Assembly (NCBI GenBank): GCA_910578605.1
Contig: CAJTQG010000007.1
Span: 31,074-95,073, forward strand
DNA length: 64,000 nucleotides
Direction: 5' to 3'
DNA from: an uncultured Lachnospiraceae bacterium
GTDB lineage: Bacteria; Bacillota; Clostridia; Lachnospirales; Lachnospiraceae
In this document: piece after piece, positions 1 to 8,018 of the stretch
Numbering within the stretch: position 1 is the first letter of the stretch
Layout of the letters: each line of letters begins with the position of its first letter
Translations under genes and position numbers: made by a program
The notes under the pieces: model-generated
What the model saw: the letters and a program-made list of their open reading frames with translations, nothing else
Database searches by the model: none
What the model was told of the DNA's origin: nothing

Positions 1-891
1 AGCAACAATCTGAGCGCTGATTGGGATTTCATCTCCCACCAGATGATCTGGATAACCGTTTCCATCCCATCTCTCATGATGGTGCCGGCATATATCATAA
101 CAATAACGATAAAATTCATCATCCTGATGCTCTTGGAACTTTTCTAATATTTCACATCCAAGTGTTGTATGAGTCTTCATCGTCTCAAACTCTTCCTCTG
201 TCAGGCGTCCCGGCTTCAACAAAATGGCATCCGGTATTCCAATTTTACCCACATCATGAAGAGCTGCCGCTCTGGCTATCTCATCTACCTGAACATCTGT
301 CAAACCATACTTAGGGAAATACTTCACAAGATACTTTAACATAATTCTTGTAAAATATTTAATCCTCTTAATGTGATCTCCAGTTTCTAGATTTCTAAAT
401 TCTACTACAGAGCTGAGAGCGTCAATCATAAATTCATTATTCTCACGAATCTTCTTCTCCTGCTCTCTGATTTCCTGTTCCTGCTCTTTTAATCGAATCT
501 CCATATTGCGCTTATTTTGATAAAGCTCCATAATATTTCTGCTTCTCTTGCGCACAATATGCGGATAGAAAGGCTTATGTATTACATCCGCCACCCCATA
601 CTTATATGCCTTTTCCTCACTGTCTAAAACTGTCTCTCCAGTGACAATGATTACTGGAATCTTCTCCAGCAAATCGTGTTCTTTCATATACTCCAACACT
701 TGAAAGCCATCAACAATAGGCATTACAATATCCAACAATATCAGTGCAATATCAGGATTATTCTCAATGCAAGAAATTGCTTCCTGACCATCTGCTGCCT
801 CCAGCGTTTCAAACTTATCCTGAAATGCCACGTTGAGCACTGCACGATTGATGTCTTCATCATCCACAATTAATATGTACTGCTTATCCAT
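1..891 (-). CDS. Response regulator with HD-GYP domain (partial, 3' end beyond window)
   Basis: About 297 residues are visible and the frame is still open at base 1. Residues 1-120 form a receiver domain with the DD pair at 10-11, phospho-acceptor Asp54 (LLDIVMP) and Lys106 (HKPF). A charged coiled-coil linker follows (about 125-155), then an HD-GYP domain with HD at 212-213 (AALHDVGKIGIPD) and GYP at 279-281 (HHERWDGNGYP). This RpfG-like layout predicts a phosphorylation-controlled c-di-GMP phosphodiesterase (family knowledge; activity not shown). Two in-frame ATGs exist, at 897 and 891; AGGTGA lies at the right distance for 891, so that start is chosen. It matters here because two c-di-GMP riboswitches lie downstream in the window. 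Confidence 0.9.
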   Translation of the reverse strand, partial: MDKQYILIVDDEDINRAVLNVAFQDKFETLEAADGQEAISCIENNPDIALILLDIVMPIVDGFQVLEYMKEHDLLEKIPVIIVTGETVLDSEEKAYKYGVADVIHKPFYPHIVRKRSRNIMELYQNKRNMEIRLKEQEQEIREQEKKIRENNEFMIDALSSVVEFRNLETGDHIKRIKYFTRIMLKYLVKYFPKYGLTDVQVDEIARAAALHDVGKIGIPDAILLKPGRLTEEEFETMKTHTTLGCEILEKFQEHQDDEFYRYCYDICRHHHERWDGNGYPDHLVGDEIPISAQIVA

Positions 892-1340
892 TGCCATCAC
901 CTAAATTATCCTTTTTGCAATTAAAATTTAACGATACAAATATACCACCTTTCCAATTCAATGTCAATACACAAACTTTTGAAAACACAAGCGAATATCC
1001 CCCTTTTGTCCCTTCCATTTTGTGGAATCCCAAACAAATGACATCTCATTTTCAAGGATGGCTTTTAGAATTATTTTAAAGCAAAATATATCCTGTTTTT
1101 GTATAGATTTTACAACAGCAACTGACATTTTCCTAAACATATGCTAAAATACATATGCTCACATAATGAAGTCCATCAGAATTTATATGAAGCTGTTTTA
1201 AATTCTATTTTATATTTATCCATTTATTACAATTTATAAATAAATATATTCAGTATCACTTATTAAGAATTGACATGCCCTTATAGCTGCACATCTTTTA
1301 GTCAAGCATAACAGATACAGGAACGAAAGGAAAATTCTAT
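892..1340. other. Intergenic region between divergent genes
   Basis: About 450 AT-rich bases separate the divergent HD-GYP and acetyltransferase genes. A TTGACA at 1270-1275 could be a -35 element for the acetyltransferase, but I see no convincing -10 at the right distance. The octamer CATATGCT occurs twice near 1140-1160. No gene or RNA structure was recognised. Confidence 0.4.
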
Positions 1341-1895
1341 ATGTTAAAACAAAATAACCCCCTAAGTATTGAATATAGGCAATTACGTGAAACAGAAATC
1401 AATCGGGAATTATTTTCAAACTTTATCCGACATCAAAACGTCACCAAATGTTGGAGAAAGAATAATGGAACTTGGACAATTCAAGATGCTCCTTTTATTG
1501 ATGACTGGTCCGAATCAGATTACCAAACACTGATTACATGCCTAAAAAACACGTTATCCTCCCACGGCTTTGTATATGCTGCATTTTTTTATGACAGCTT
1601 AAAAGGGTTTACCTCCGTTGAGCCTGCTATATTTGGAGGCAGCCACAGGTATATGGACTTGTCATGTATTCATGTATCCGAAGATATGCGGGGGCAGGGA
1701 ATAGGAAAGGCCCTTTTTCTCGCCGCTAAAGAATGGGCAAGAAAAAAGGGCGCTAAAAAGCTGTATATATCAGCTCACTCTTCTGTTGAAAGCCAAGCAT
1801 TCTACAAGGCAATGGGCTGCTCAGAAGCACAGGAATACAATCAGCAGCATGTGGAAGCCGAGCCCTTTGATTGTCAGTTGGAATGTGAGCTATAA
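1341..1895 (+). CDS. GNAT family N-acetyltransferase
   Basis: The 184-residue protein is predicted to transfer an acetyl group from acetyl-CoA to an unknown substrate. The acetyl-CoA motif A is clear at about residues 117-128 (RGQGIGKALF), preceded by the beta-strand MDLSCIHV and followed by the FYKAMG motif near 155. The N-terminal half (WRKNNGTWTIQDAPF) is typical of small Clostridia GNAT proteins. GAAAGGAAAA stands upstream of the ATG. It converges with the SPFH gene and is not part of that operon. Confidence 0.85.
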   Translation: MLKQNNPLSIEYRQLRETEINRELFSNFIRHQNVTKCWRKNNGTWTIQDAPFIDDWSESDYQTLITCLKNTLSSHGFVYAAFFYDSLKGFTSVEPAIFGGSHRYMDLSCIHVSEDMRGQGIGKALFLAAKEWARKKGAKKLYISAHSSVESQAFYKAMGCSEAQEYNQQHVEAEPFDCQLECEL

Positions 1896-1919
1896 AAATA
1901 TGATAAACAAAAACAGGAA

Positions 1920-1944
1920 GGGCTGCTATTTTTCACTGCAGCCC
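1920..1944 (-). terminator. Probable rho-independent terminator after the SPFH gene
   Basis: On the minus strand GGGCTGC pairs with GCAGCCC around an 11-base loop, followed by a T-rich tail (TTCCTGTTTTTG). It begins 11 bases past the SPFH stop codon and sits between two convergent genes. Confidence 0.6.
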
Positions 1945-1954
1945 AGCCAGGTCT

Positions 1955-3052
1955 CTATGCTCCCACTAGTTTACCTAATTGTTCTATCAAGCCTCCATTG
2001 CCATTCACGGAAATTTCGCCAACCCTGTGGCATATCTTTTCCAAATACTCCAATTCTTTTAGCTTATAAAGAGTTTTATTTTCATCCATCAGCTTAGCCG
2101 TATTCAACAATGACCTGGTGGAAGCTACCTCCTCCCTCCTGGCAATCACATTTGCCTGGGCCGTCTTTTCAGCCACAAGCACCGAATTCATTATGTTCTG
2201 AATTTCCCCCGGCAATATAATATCCTTAATACCTGCGGAAATAAATTGTACACAGAACAACTCTTCCTTCTCCTTTAGCTTTGCATAAATCTCCTTTGAT
2301 ATATTGTCCTTCAATTCCAAAATCTCATCCAGCTTGTAGTTTCCGGTCATTTCCCGAATCGCCAACTGTACACAGGAATACAACTGTCCCTTCAAATCAG
2401 AAATCTTTTCAATAAATTCCACGGCATCCCTAATTTTATACATACAAGTCACATTCATACGAATACCGATTTTATCCTTTGTGAGAATTTCCTGACCTAC
2501 AATATCCATCGTCTTCTGCTTCATATCAAAAATCTTAACAGAAACCTCCCGTGAATAATTCCAGAAAGAATAAATACCTTTTGTAAGCTGCCTCTGCAAA
2601 ATATTATTATAATAGAGCAAGCCTACCTCGCCCTCTCCGATTGCCGCCGTCTTATAATACTTTATAGGCACAATGGAGAGCATCTGCTTTGTCACCTGGC
2701 CGCCAATCTCCGGCTGTTCCATAGAAACCAGCTTAACGGAATACTTGTCAAATACATTCCAGAACACATACTCCTTTTTTGCTGCCAGTGAATTGAGTTT
2801 ACCGTTTACATACAAGAATCCCAAAAAGCCGTCCTCTATTTGTATATGTATTGTTGCCTGCCGAAATGCGTCATCCTTTTCCAACACCTGGTACGGCGCC
2901 TCTTCAAACTCTACCTCCCCCTTCATATCCTCCACATGGACATGGTACCCAAGCATTTTAGAAAAGTGATATACCCCCGCGCCAATCATCTTTACAAAAA
3001 TTCCATTTTTAATTACAAATCCTGCCTGATTGTCTTTTATAATTATCTTCAT
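1955..3052 (-). CDS. SPFH/band-7 (slipin-like) protein in the RtcB locus
   Basis: This 365-residue protein has an SPFH/band-7 domain from about residue 120 to 320, including the typical segments IGEGEVGLLYY, GIRMNVTCMYKI and the helical tail VLVAEKTAQANVIARREE. No N-terminal transmembrane helix is visible, unlike stomatins; a repeated strand-rich half (1-115) precedes the domain. Family members oligomerise into membrane-associated scaffolds; a role in RNA repair is inferred only from position. GAGGTAAATT precedes the ATG. It lies downstream of rtcB and the tRNA-like RNA on the same strand, so it is probably the last gene of that transcript. Confidence 0.8.
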   Translation of the reverse strand: MKIIIKDNQAGFVIKNGIFVKMIGAGVYHFSKMLGYHVHVEDMKGEVEFEEAPYQVLEKDDAFRQATIHIQIEDGFLGFLYVNGKLNSLAAKKEYVFWNVFDKYSVKLVSMEQPEIGGQVTKQMLSIVPIKYYKTAAIGEGEVGLLYYNNILQRQLTKGIYSFWNYSREVSVKIFDMKQKTMDIVGQEILTKDKIGIRMNVTCMYKIRDAVEFIEKISDLKGQLYSCVQLAIREMTGNYKLDEILELKDNISKEIYAKLKEKEELFCVQFISAGIKDIILPGEIQNIMNSVLVAEKTAQANVIARREEVASTRSLLNTAKLMDENKTLYKLKELEYLEKICHRVGEISVNGNGGLIEQLGKLVGA

Positions 3053-3062
3053 AATTTACCTC

Positions 3063-3097
3063 ATTTCTGTGCTATCCTATTTCTGTGCTATCCTATT
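3063..3097. repeat. 16-bp tandem duplication upstream of the SPFH gene
   Basis: The 16-mer ATTTCTGTGCTATCCT occurs twice head to tail (3063-3078 and 3079-3094), with three further matching bases. The copies create the stop codon of the upstream protein remnant and supply the leader of the SPFH gene. The unit is not a multiple of three, so it can shift the frame. Confidence 0.85.
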
Positions 3098-3232
3098 GAT
3101 ATATTTTTCCCTTTCTTTTAACTGCCGCAAAGCTGCCTCCACATTTCCATATTGCGGAAGAATCATTGAGCAGGCAATAAAGTGGGAGGACGCCGGAACA
3201 TTGACTGCCAGTTTCTTGAGATAACTTGCCGT
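3077..3232 (-). pseudogene. C-terminal remnant of an unknown protein
   Basis: A 51-codon open frame with coding-like composition (VEAALRQLKEREKY near its end) is bounded upstream by TAA and has no usable start with a ribosome site. It looks like the tail of a lost gene between the tRNA-like RNA and the SPFH gene. I cannot assign the family. An overlapping frame from an ATG near 3260 is an alternative but looks less protein-like. Confidence 0.4.
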
Positions 3233-3421
3233 TTATTCCTTTGCTGTCCCTCTTCATTTATGCAAACCTATCCAAACAATCTATTGTCCAAACAGATTTT
3301 CATAAATACCTGCGGTATCCTGACTCTCCAGGCAACATAGTAAATTTGCCTTCTCCTCTCGGTGCGGGTAGAGGAGCTCTGCCGCATTTTCATGGTGAAA
3401 TGTCTTTACAAACATTTTAGA

Positions 3422-3491
3422 GATGGATTCGAACCATCGGGCTTAAAAGGCCTGCCATTTTCGTTGTGTGCTCTACCCGTTGAGCTACTGC
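3422..3491 (-). ncRNA. tRNA-like module 2 (Lys-like anticodon loop)
   Basis: The D-arm is perfect at 3485-3470: GCTC, loop AACGGGTA with the GG pair, GAGC. The T-arm is perfect at 3438-3422: GATGG, loop TTCGAAT, CCATC. Between them 3454-3438 folds as CAGGC, loop CTTTTAA, GCCCG, with one A-C mismatch; the loop is the standard tRNA-Lys(UUU) loop with T33 and anticodon TTT. It departs from a real tRNA by about 15 extra bases between D-arm and anticodon arm, almost no variable loop, and no 3' partner for the 5' acceptor strand. Confidence 0.7.
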
Positions 3492-3495
3492 TTTC

Positions 3496-3579
3496 GCAGG
3501 GTGGATTCGAACCACCAACACCACAATACCTTATCCCATATAAGGTGAAATATTTATGGTATACCAAACAGTACACTGC
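3496..3579 (-). ncRNA. tRNA-like module 1
   Basis: Four helices can be drawn. GCAG (3579-3576) pairs with CTGC (3499-3496) as a short acceptor stem. A D-like hairpin lies at 3576-3559 (GTGTAC, loop TGTTTG, GTATAC). An anticodon-like hairpin lies at 3546-3528 with a perfect 7-bp stem ACCTTAT/ATAAGGT. A canonical T-arm lies at 3516-3500 (GGTGG, TTCGAAT, CCACC). The anticodon-like loop lacks T33, so decoding is unlikely. The T-arm is the part most clearly under constraint. Confidence 0.65.
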
Positions 3580-3694
3580 CGGCACCGCCGGGCAGGAAAT
3601 GCAATCCATGCACTCCAATACCCAAGCATAAATAAATTATTTCCAAAGTAATATTCATCTTCCGGCCGGAGTAATAATAGCCGGAGTTATCATT

Positions 3695-4927
3695 TTATCC
3701 CTTTACAACGCCAACCGTTTTCAGCTTGCGTATGGGGGTAACCAAATCTTTTTGCTGCTCCATTACCATATCTATATCCTTGTAGGCAAATCTACATTCC
3801 TCTGCCACGTCATTTTTCTTATGCTTTCCTAGTACAATTCCCTGCTCCTTCAAATCCACCATCACCTGCTCTGTTGTAAACGCAGCCATGGCGCCGCTTC
3901 TTGAGTAATTTCTTCCTGCTCCGTGAGAGGATGTGCAGAAGGTTTCAGGATTCCCCTTACCCTTCACCACATAGCTGTAGGAGCCCATAGCGCCTGGAAT
4001 CACAGCCAACTCCCCTTCTCTTACTCTTGTGGCACCCTTGCGGTGCACCCACACATTTTCCCCATAGTGATTTTCTATGGCGGCGTAATTGTGATGGCAA
4101 TTGATTTCACTGTTAAATTCTACAGTAATGTCCGTAAACTTTTCAATTTGCGTTTTTACCACATCACACACTGCCTCCAGCATACTTGCTCTGTTCTCAA
4201 AAGCATAATCCATTGCCAACTGCATCCAATTCACATATTGCCTTCCCTGGGGCATATTGATTGGCAGGAATGCCAATCTGTAAGTTTCCGGCACACTGCT
4301 GTACCAAATGTTATTTAACTCTCTTGCCATTTTATGAAAGTAATCACAGATTTCCTTACCTAGGTGGCGGCTTCCCGAATGAATCATAATACATAAATAA
4401 CCATCCTCATCCTCCTGCAATTCGATAAAATGATTGCCCCCGCCAAGAGTACCTACTTGATAATAGCCCTCGTCAATCAAATGAAGAAGCTCCTGATTTG
4501 TCTCATACTTATCCATTTCCTTCTTTGCCAGGTCTAGGACTTTAGACACCTGAGGCTGCTTATGCTTCATAGTGCCAACAGGAACCGCCCGCATAATGGC
4601 GCCTACAATGGACTGAATCATCGTTCCGTTTCCTGTCTGAATATCTTTGATTTCCTCTACCTTCACATTGGTTGCGGCAAAAACCATTCCGCATCCAATA
4701 TCCACTCCAACCGCATTGGGAATAATGACATCCTTAGCGGCGATTACACCGCCGATTGGCATTCCCTTTCCTGCGTGGGTATCCGGCATTAAACATACCC
4801 ATTTATGTATAAAGGGAAGATTTGCTAAATGGTACGCCTGTTCTAGACAATTTTCTTCCAAATCACTTTTTTCCTTCAACCACACCTTCACCGGAAATTT
4901 TGTATTTTCATCATATAAAACAAACAT
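3695..4927 (-). CDS. rtcB: RNA-splicing ligase RtcB
   Basis: RtcB joins 2',3'-cyclic-phosphate or 3'-phosphate RNA ends to 5'-OH ends using GTP and Mn2+. The 410-residue product carries all signature motifs: PDTHAGKG, GVDIGCGM with metal-binding Cys79, GGGNHFIE, HSGSRH with His183, CHHNY, and SSHGAGRNYSR holding the guanylylated His335. These positions match the E. coli enzyme (Cys78, His185, His337) closely. In-frame GTG codons lie at 4936 and 4930, but the ATG at 4927 fits the family N-terminus (MFVLYDEN.. versus E. coli MNYELL..) and has GAGAGG upstream. No archease, rtcA or prfH is in view. It is divergent from a WYL regulator pair. Confidence 0.95.
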   Translation of the reverse strand: MFVLYDENTKFPVKVWLKEKSDLEENCLEQAYHLANLPFIHKWVCLMPDTHAGKGMPIGGVIAAKDVIIPNAVGVDIGCGMVFAATNVKVEEIKDIQTGNGTMIQSIVGAIMRAVPVGTMKHKQPQVSKVLDLAKKEMDKYETNQELLHLIDEGYYQVGTLGGGNHFIELQEDEDGYLCIMIHSGSRHLGKEICDYFHKMARELNNIWYSSVPETYRLAFLPINMPQGRQYVNWMQLAMDYAFENRASMLEAVCDVVKTQIEKFTDITVEFNSEINCHHNYAAIENHYGENVWVHRKGATRVREGELAVIPGAMGSYSYVVKGKGNPETFCTSSHGAGRNYSRSGAMAAFTTEQVMVDLKEQGIVLGKHKKNDVAEECRFAYKDIDMVMEQQKDLVTPIRKLKTVGVVKG

Positions 4928-4966
4928 CACATCCACTTCCTCTCTTTTTATTTATATTTTAAATGT

Positions 4967-5257
4967 TTGCGAAACTCCTTCGAAAAAGTTCATAATTGTG
5001 CAAAATTTACAATTTTTGTTAGATGCAATTCGGTTTGTGTTTTAGAAGTTCTTAGTGTTCTTTACTTAACATAGCAATATTTGCACACGAGGGGCAAATA
5101 AGATGACAATTGAGCCATGGAGGGCGAATTGGCATCGGTTGCGTGCTCTTCCAATCAATATGATAAGAACACTTAGTACTTCTTAGACACAATTAGATGC
5201 ATCTAATGAAATTAGTAAATTTGTACAATACAAAACTAAAAATAATGAGTTTCGCAA
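4967..5257. repeat. About 290-bp imperfect foldback (inverted-repeat) element
   Basis: The ends are perfect 11-bp inverted repeats, TTGCGAAACTC (4967-4977) and GAGTTTCGCAA (5247-5257). Inside, arms of about 100 bases match in inverted orientation, for example 5035-5062 against 5165-5192 (24 of 28). The centre (about 5080-5150) is unpaired. One arm has a third copy at about 21239-21330. It sits exactly between divergent rtcB and WYL genes. It could be a miniature inverted-repeat element or a large operator; the third copy in another 5' leader favours a dispersed repeat. Confidence 0.75.
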
Positions 5258-5457
5258 TTACCTATATTTATATTTTTAAGTTTGTTGATTTTGTTATATT
5301 TGTTTTTTATTTTTATTTGCTTTTTTGTTTTTGTTACATTAACGTTATCCGCTTTATGAATTTTATGAATTAATTCTAATTGATGTGTTTTCTTATGTAT
5401 GCATTATATGGCATCATCTGGAAAATATCATTTCAAAAAAGTTGCGAACTCTTATCT

Positions 5458-5487
5458 TTGCAAATTTATTTTAATTTAGGATACAAT
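5458..5487 (+). promoter_or_regulatory. Candidate sigma-A promoter for the WYL pair
   Basis: TTGCAA (5458-5463) and TACAAT (5482-5487) are separated by 18 bases in a T-rich stretch and lie about 120 bases before the start codon of the first WYL gene. Between the foldback and this site (5260-5457) I see only AT-rich sequence. Confidence 0.45.
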
Positions 5488-5604
5488 GTTAAAACTTCAA
5501 AGTTTTGAAAGATATGAGTGCTACAATATACTAGAACATTTCTTTTATTTATGATACTCTATATAATGATTTTTAATCTCTTTAAAATAGAAAGGAACAC
5601 TGCC

Positions 5605-6879
5605 ATGTCCGAATTTAAAGAATTGGTCAAAAGTTTTGCTAAATCAAGAGAATATGTTCGTGATTTTTTTGTATATGGTTTTAAAACAAGAGAAGATTTT
5701 AACAGGAAAAGCACACGAACCTATGACAACGAGCGACGCCGAATTGAATGCTGGCTTCAAGGCTTTGTAAAACAAGACTACACTAAAAAAGGAAAAAATA
5801 TTTCCCTGGCCATAGACAGCAACCTGCTTGACACAAACCCTCTGTTTCGTGTCTGGAAAACGAAAAGCTTTACTGATAATGATTTGATATTGCACTTTAC
5901 CCTTCTTGATTATCTAGCCCAAAACCCCTGCTGCAGTGCGGAAATGCTGACAGATGCACTGAACCTAAAATATAACCTTCTCTTTGATGTGCAGACTGTG
6001 CGCCGCAAATGCAACGCATATGTAAAGGAAGGTATTTTTATTAAGACAAAGCAAGGTAAAGAAATAAAGTATTCTGCCGCCAAAGATTTTACTCCTCTAT
6101 TTCACCGCTATCCCGCTTTCAGGCAGGCAATTACTTTTTATCAACTAGCCGAACCACTGGGTATTATAGGAAATACTATTATGGATAACTTCTCTATGGA
6201 TAACTTTTCCTTTCGGGTAAAGCACAGCTTTTTTGTTCACACCTTAGAGGATGAAGTTTTGTTGGAACTGCTGCATGCTATGCATTCTAAAGAAAGCATT
6301 TCCTTGGAGCTTTGCAGCACGAAGAACCAAAACAAAAGCACCCGCACTTGTATTCCCCTGCAGATATTTACAAGCACCCGCACAGGCAGACGTTTTTTGT
6401 GTGCATATCAGCCCAAATCCAAACGTTTTAACTGTATCCGCATAGATTCCATCAAAAACGTAACTCCCCTCCCCCCTGACTCACAGGAAAACAAAGATTT
6501 TTCACGATTATGGGACGAACACCAAAGTAATCTCATAAAAAACCATCCTTATATATGGGGCGTTTCCTTTCAAAATACAGACAAAACTCACCTTCAACAT
6601 GTAAAACTTACTCTTCGCATCAGGGAACCGGAGGAACATTATATAATGGAGCGATTAATAAGGGAGGGCAAAGATGGCATTATCACCTGCATTGCCCCCA
6701 ATACATACACCTACGAAAAAGATATTTTTGATGCCAATGAAATGCTGCCATGGCTTCGCACATTCATAGGCAGAATTGTGAATTTTACTTGCAGCTCCCC
6801 TGTGGTGGAGAGACGATTCTTTCAGGATTTACAAAAAATGTATGATATGTATGATATTAAAAATGCATTTAGGGACTAA
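5605..6879 (+). CDS. WYL-domain transcriptional regulator 1
   Basis: The 424-residue protein has an N-terminal helical DNA-binding part (about 1-150, with a winged-helix-like section near TDALNLKYNLLFDVQTVRRK) and a WYL-type sensor region (about 230-390, with CAYQPKSKRFNCIRIDSI). WYL regulators bind DNA and are thought to sense nucleic-acid or nucleotide ligands (family knowledge). AAAGGA lies 8 bases before this ATG; the open frame extends 29 codons upstream into a hydrophobic stretch lacking a ribosome site, so this start is preferred. It is followed by a second WYL gene and is divergent from rtcB. Confidence 0.75.
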   Translation: MSEFKELVKSFAKSREYVRDFFVYGFKTREDFNRKSTRTYDNERRRIECWLQGFVKQDYTKKGKNISLAIDSNLLDTNPLFRVWKTKSFTDNDLILHFTLLDYLAQNPCCSAEMLTDALNLKYNLLFDVQTVRRKCNAYVKEGIFIKTKQGKEIKYSAAKDFTPLFHRYPAFRQAITFYQLAEPLGIIGNTIMDNFSMDNFSFRVKHSFFVHTLEDEVLLELLHAMHSKESISLELCSTKNQNKSTRTCIPLQIFTSTRTGRRFLCAYQPKSKRFNCIRIDSIKNVTPLPPDSQENKDFSRLWDEHQSNLIKNHPYIWGVSFQNTDKTHLQHVKLTLRIREPEEHYIMERLIREGKDGIITCIAPNTYTYEKDIFDANEMLPWLRTFIGRIVNFTCSSPVVERRFFQDLQKMYDMYDIKNAFRD

Positions 6880-7005
6880 TATTTTGTGAATATTCATTGT
6901 CAAACATGAAACAATGTGTTAAAAAGGTAATTGTAACAAAGCTTAAGCAACAAGATGGGATATTATTATATCGCATGCTTATTTGTGATAGGAATGGATA
7001 TCAAT

Positions 7006-7980
7006 ATGAATTTATTTAGCGAAACATACAATTGTTATTATCAGATTATGAAGGAAATTTTAAAGGATAAATCTTCTTTTACCCTGGATGAGCTGAGAAC
7101 AAAAATCAGCTGCCATGGCTTCGAGGAAAGTCTGCTCTATATAATACCTAAGCTTTCCTCAGGGGAATGGAGCCTCCTTAAAAAAAACGGAGAACTTTAC
7201 TGCACTAAGTTGTCTGGCAGTTTTTATGTTCCTTTAACTACACTGCAAAAATCCTACCTGAAAACTATTTTACAAGACAAAAAAATGCAGCTTTTTCTTG
7301 ATGAGCCAAGCATAACAAATCTTACAACAATGCTGAAAGATGTACCCACATTGTGGGACAACGACACCTTTTACTACTATGACCGCTACAGTGACGGAGA
7401 TGATTTTACGGCTCCTGCTTATAAAAAACATTTCCGCATGCTGCTTGCCGCTATTGAACAAAAGCGTTTTGTAGATATAGACTATACCTCCCCCTCACGG
7501 AATCGGGTACACCATCACTACCTGCCATGCCGTTTAGAATACTCTATTAAAAACAATAAGTTTCGGCTTTTGGCAAAAACTCTCCCCCTGCACAAAGGTG
7601 GGTTGGAGACTTTAAACTTAGAGAGAATGACAAAGGTAGAGTTCTTAGACCAGTTTGCCGAAAACACCGTAGACTTAAATCAATTGATTCGTTCCTCCTA
7701 TTATAAGGAGCCTGTCTGTCTTCATATATATAATGAGAGAAATGCATTAGAGAGAACAATGCTTCACTTTGCAAATTATGAAAAAAATACTACTAAAATA
7801 GGGGATAATTTATATGAATGTCTGATTTATTATAATAAAATGATGGAAACCGAACTGTTGATAGAGGTGTTGTCCTTCGGACCGATGCTGAAGGTGCTTG
7901 GCAGCGAACATTTCCTAAAACAAATAAAAGGAAGACTTTACAGACAAAATCGCCTGGAATGCCTTCCTAATCACACATAA
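7006..7980 (+). CDS. WYL-domain protein 2
   Basis: The 324-residue protein contains a clear WYL region at about residues 150-225: FVDIDYTSPSRNRVHHHYLP, then KFRLLAK and LNLERMTKVEFL. The N-terminus (MNLFSETYNCYYQIM) matches the usual start of the second member of such pairs as I remember them; AGGA lies 12 bases before it. Upstream in-frame ATGs at 6955 and 6994 are possible alternatives. It lies 126 bases after regulator 1 on the same strand. Partnering with regulator 1 is inferred from adjacency. Confidence 0.7.
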   Translation: MNLFSETYNCYYQIMKEILKDKSSFTLDELRTKISCHGFEESLLYIIPKLSSGEWSLLKKNGELYCTKLSGSFYVPLTTLQKSYLKTILQDKKMQLFLDEPSITNLTTMLKDVPTLWDNDTFYYYDRYSDGDDFTAPAYKKHFRMLLAAIEQKRFVDIDYTSPSRNRVHHHYLPCRLEYSIKNNKFRLLAKTLPLHKGGLETLNLERMTKVEFLDQFAENTVDLNQLIRSSYYKEPVCLHIYNERNALERTMLHFANYEKNTTKIGDNLYECLIYYNKMMETELLIEVLSFGPMLKVLGSEHFLKQIKGRLYRQNRLECLPNHT

Positions 7981-8018
7981 AATCTATACTCCATAAACAG
8001 AAGTCAAAAAATCCTATC

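Larger units (their letters stand above)
3361..3694 (-). ncRNA. Structured RNA region with two tandem tRNA-like modules, between rtcB and SPFH
   Basis: Reading the minus strand from the rtcB stop: a hairpin with a GGT loop and one bulge (3580-3597), tRNA-like module 1 (3579-3496), a CTGC-GAAA-GCAG mini-hairpin (3499-3488), tRNA-like module 2 (3491-3422), then a hairpin closing GCGG with CCGC (3385-3364). Both modules hold a perfect canonical T-arm. No CCA end is encoded and no tRNA fold closes completely, so this is not a pair of normal tRNA genes. In Salmonella the rtcBA operon encodes Y RNAs (YrlA) with a tRNA-like module beside the Ro protein gene rsr (known); no rsr is visible here. Exact ends and separate transcription are unknown. 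Confidence 0.75.

Noticed and set aside
3422..3579. Two ordinary tRNA genes
   Set aside because: T-arms and one D-arm are canonical, but acceptor stems do not close, module 2 has a 15-base insertion and module 1 lacks T33, so neither is called as a functional tRNA.
3406..3618. 70-codon open frame across the tRNA-like region
   Set aside because: Its translation shows the GGSNPP/GSNPS pattern produced by reading through tRNA T-arms, so the RNA explains it better than a protein.
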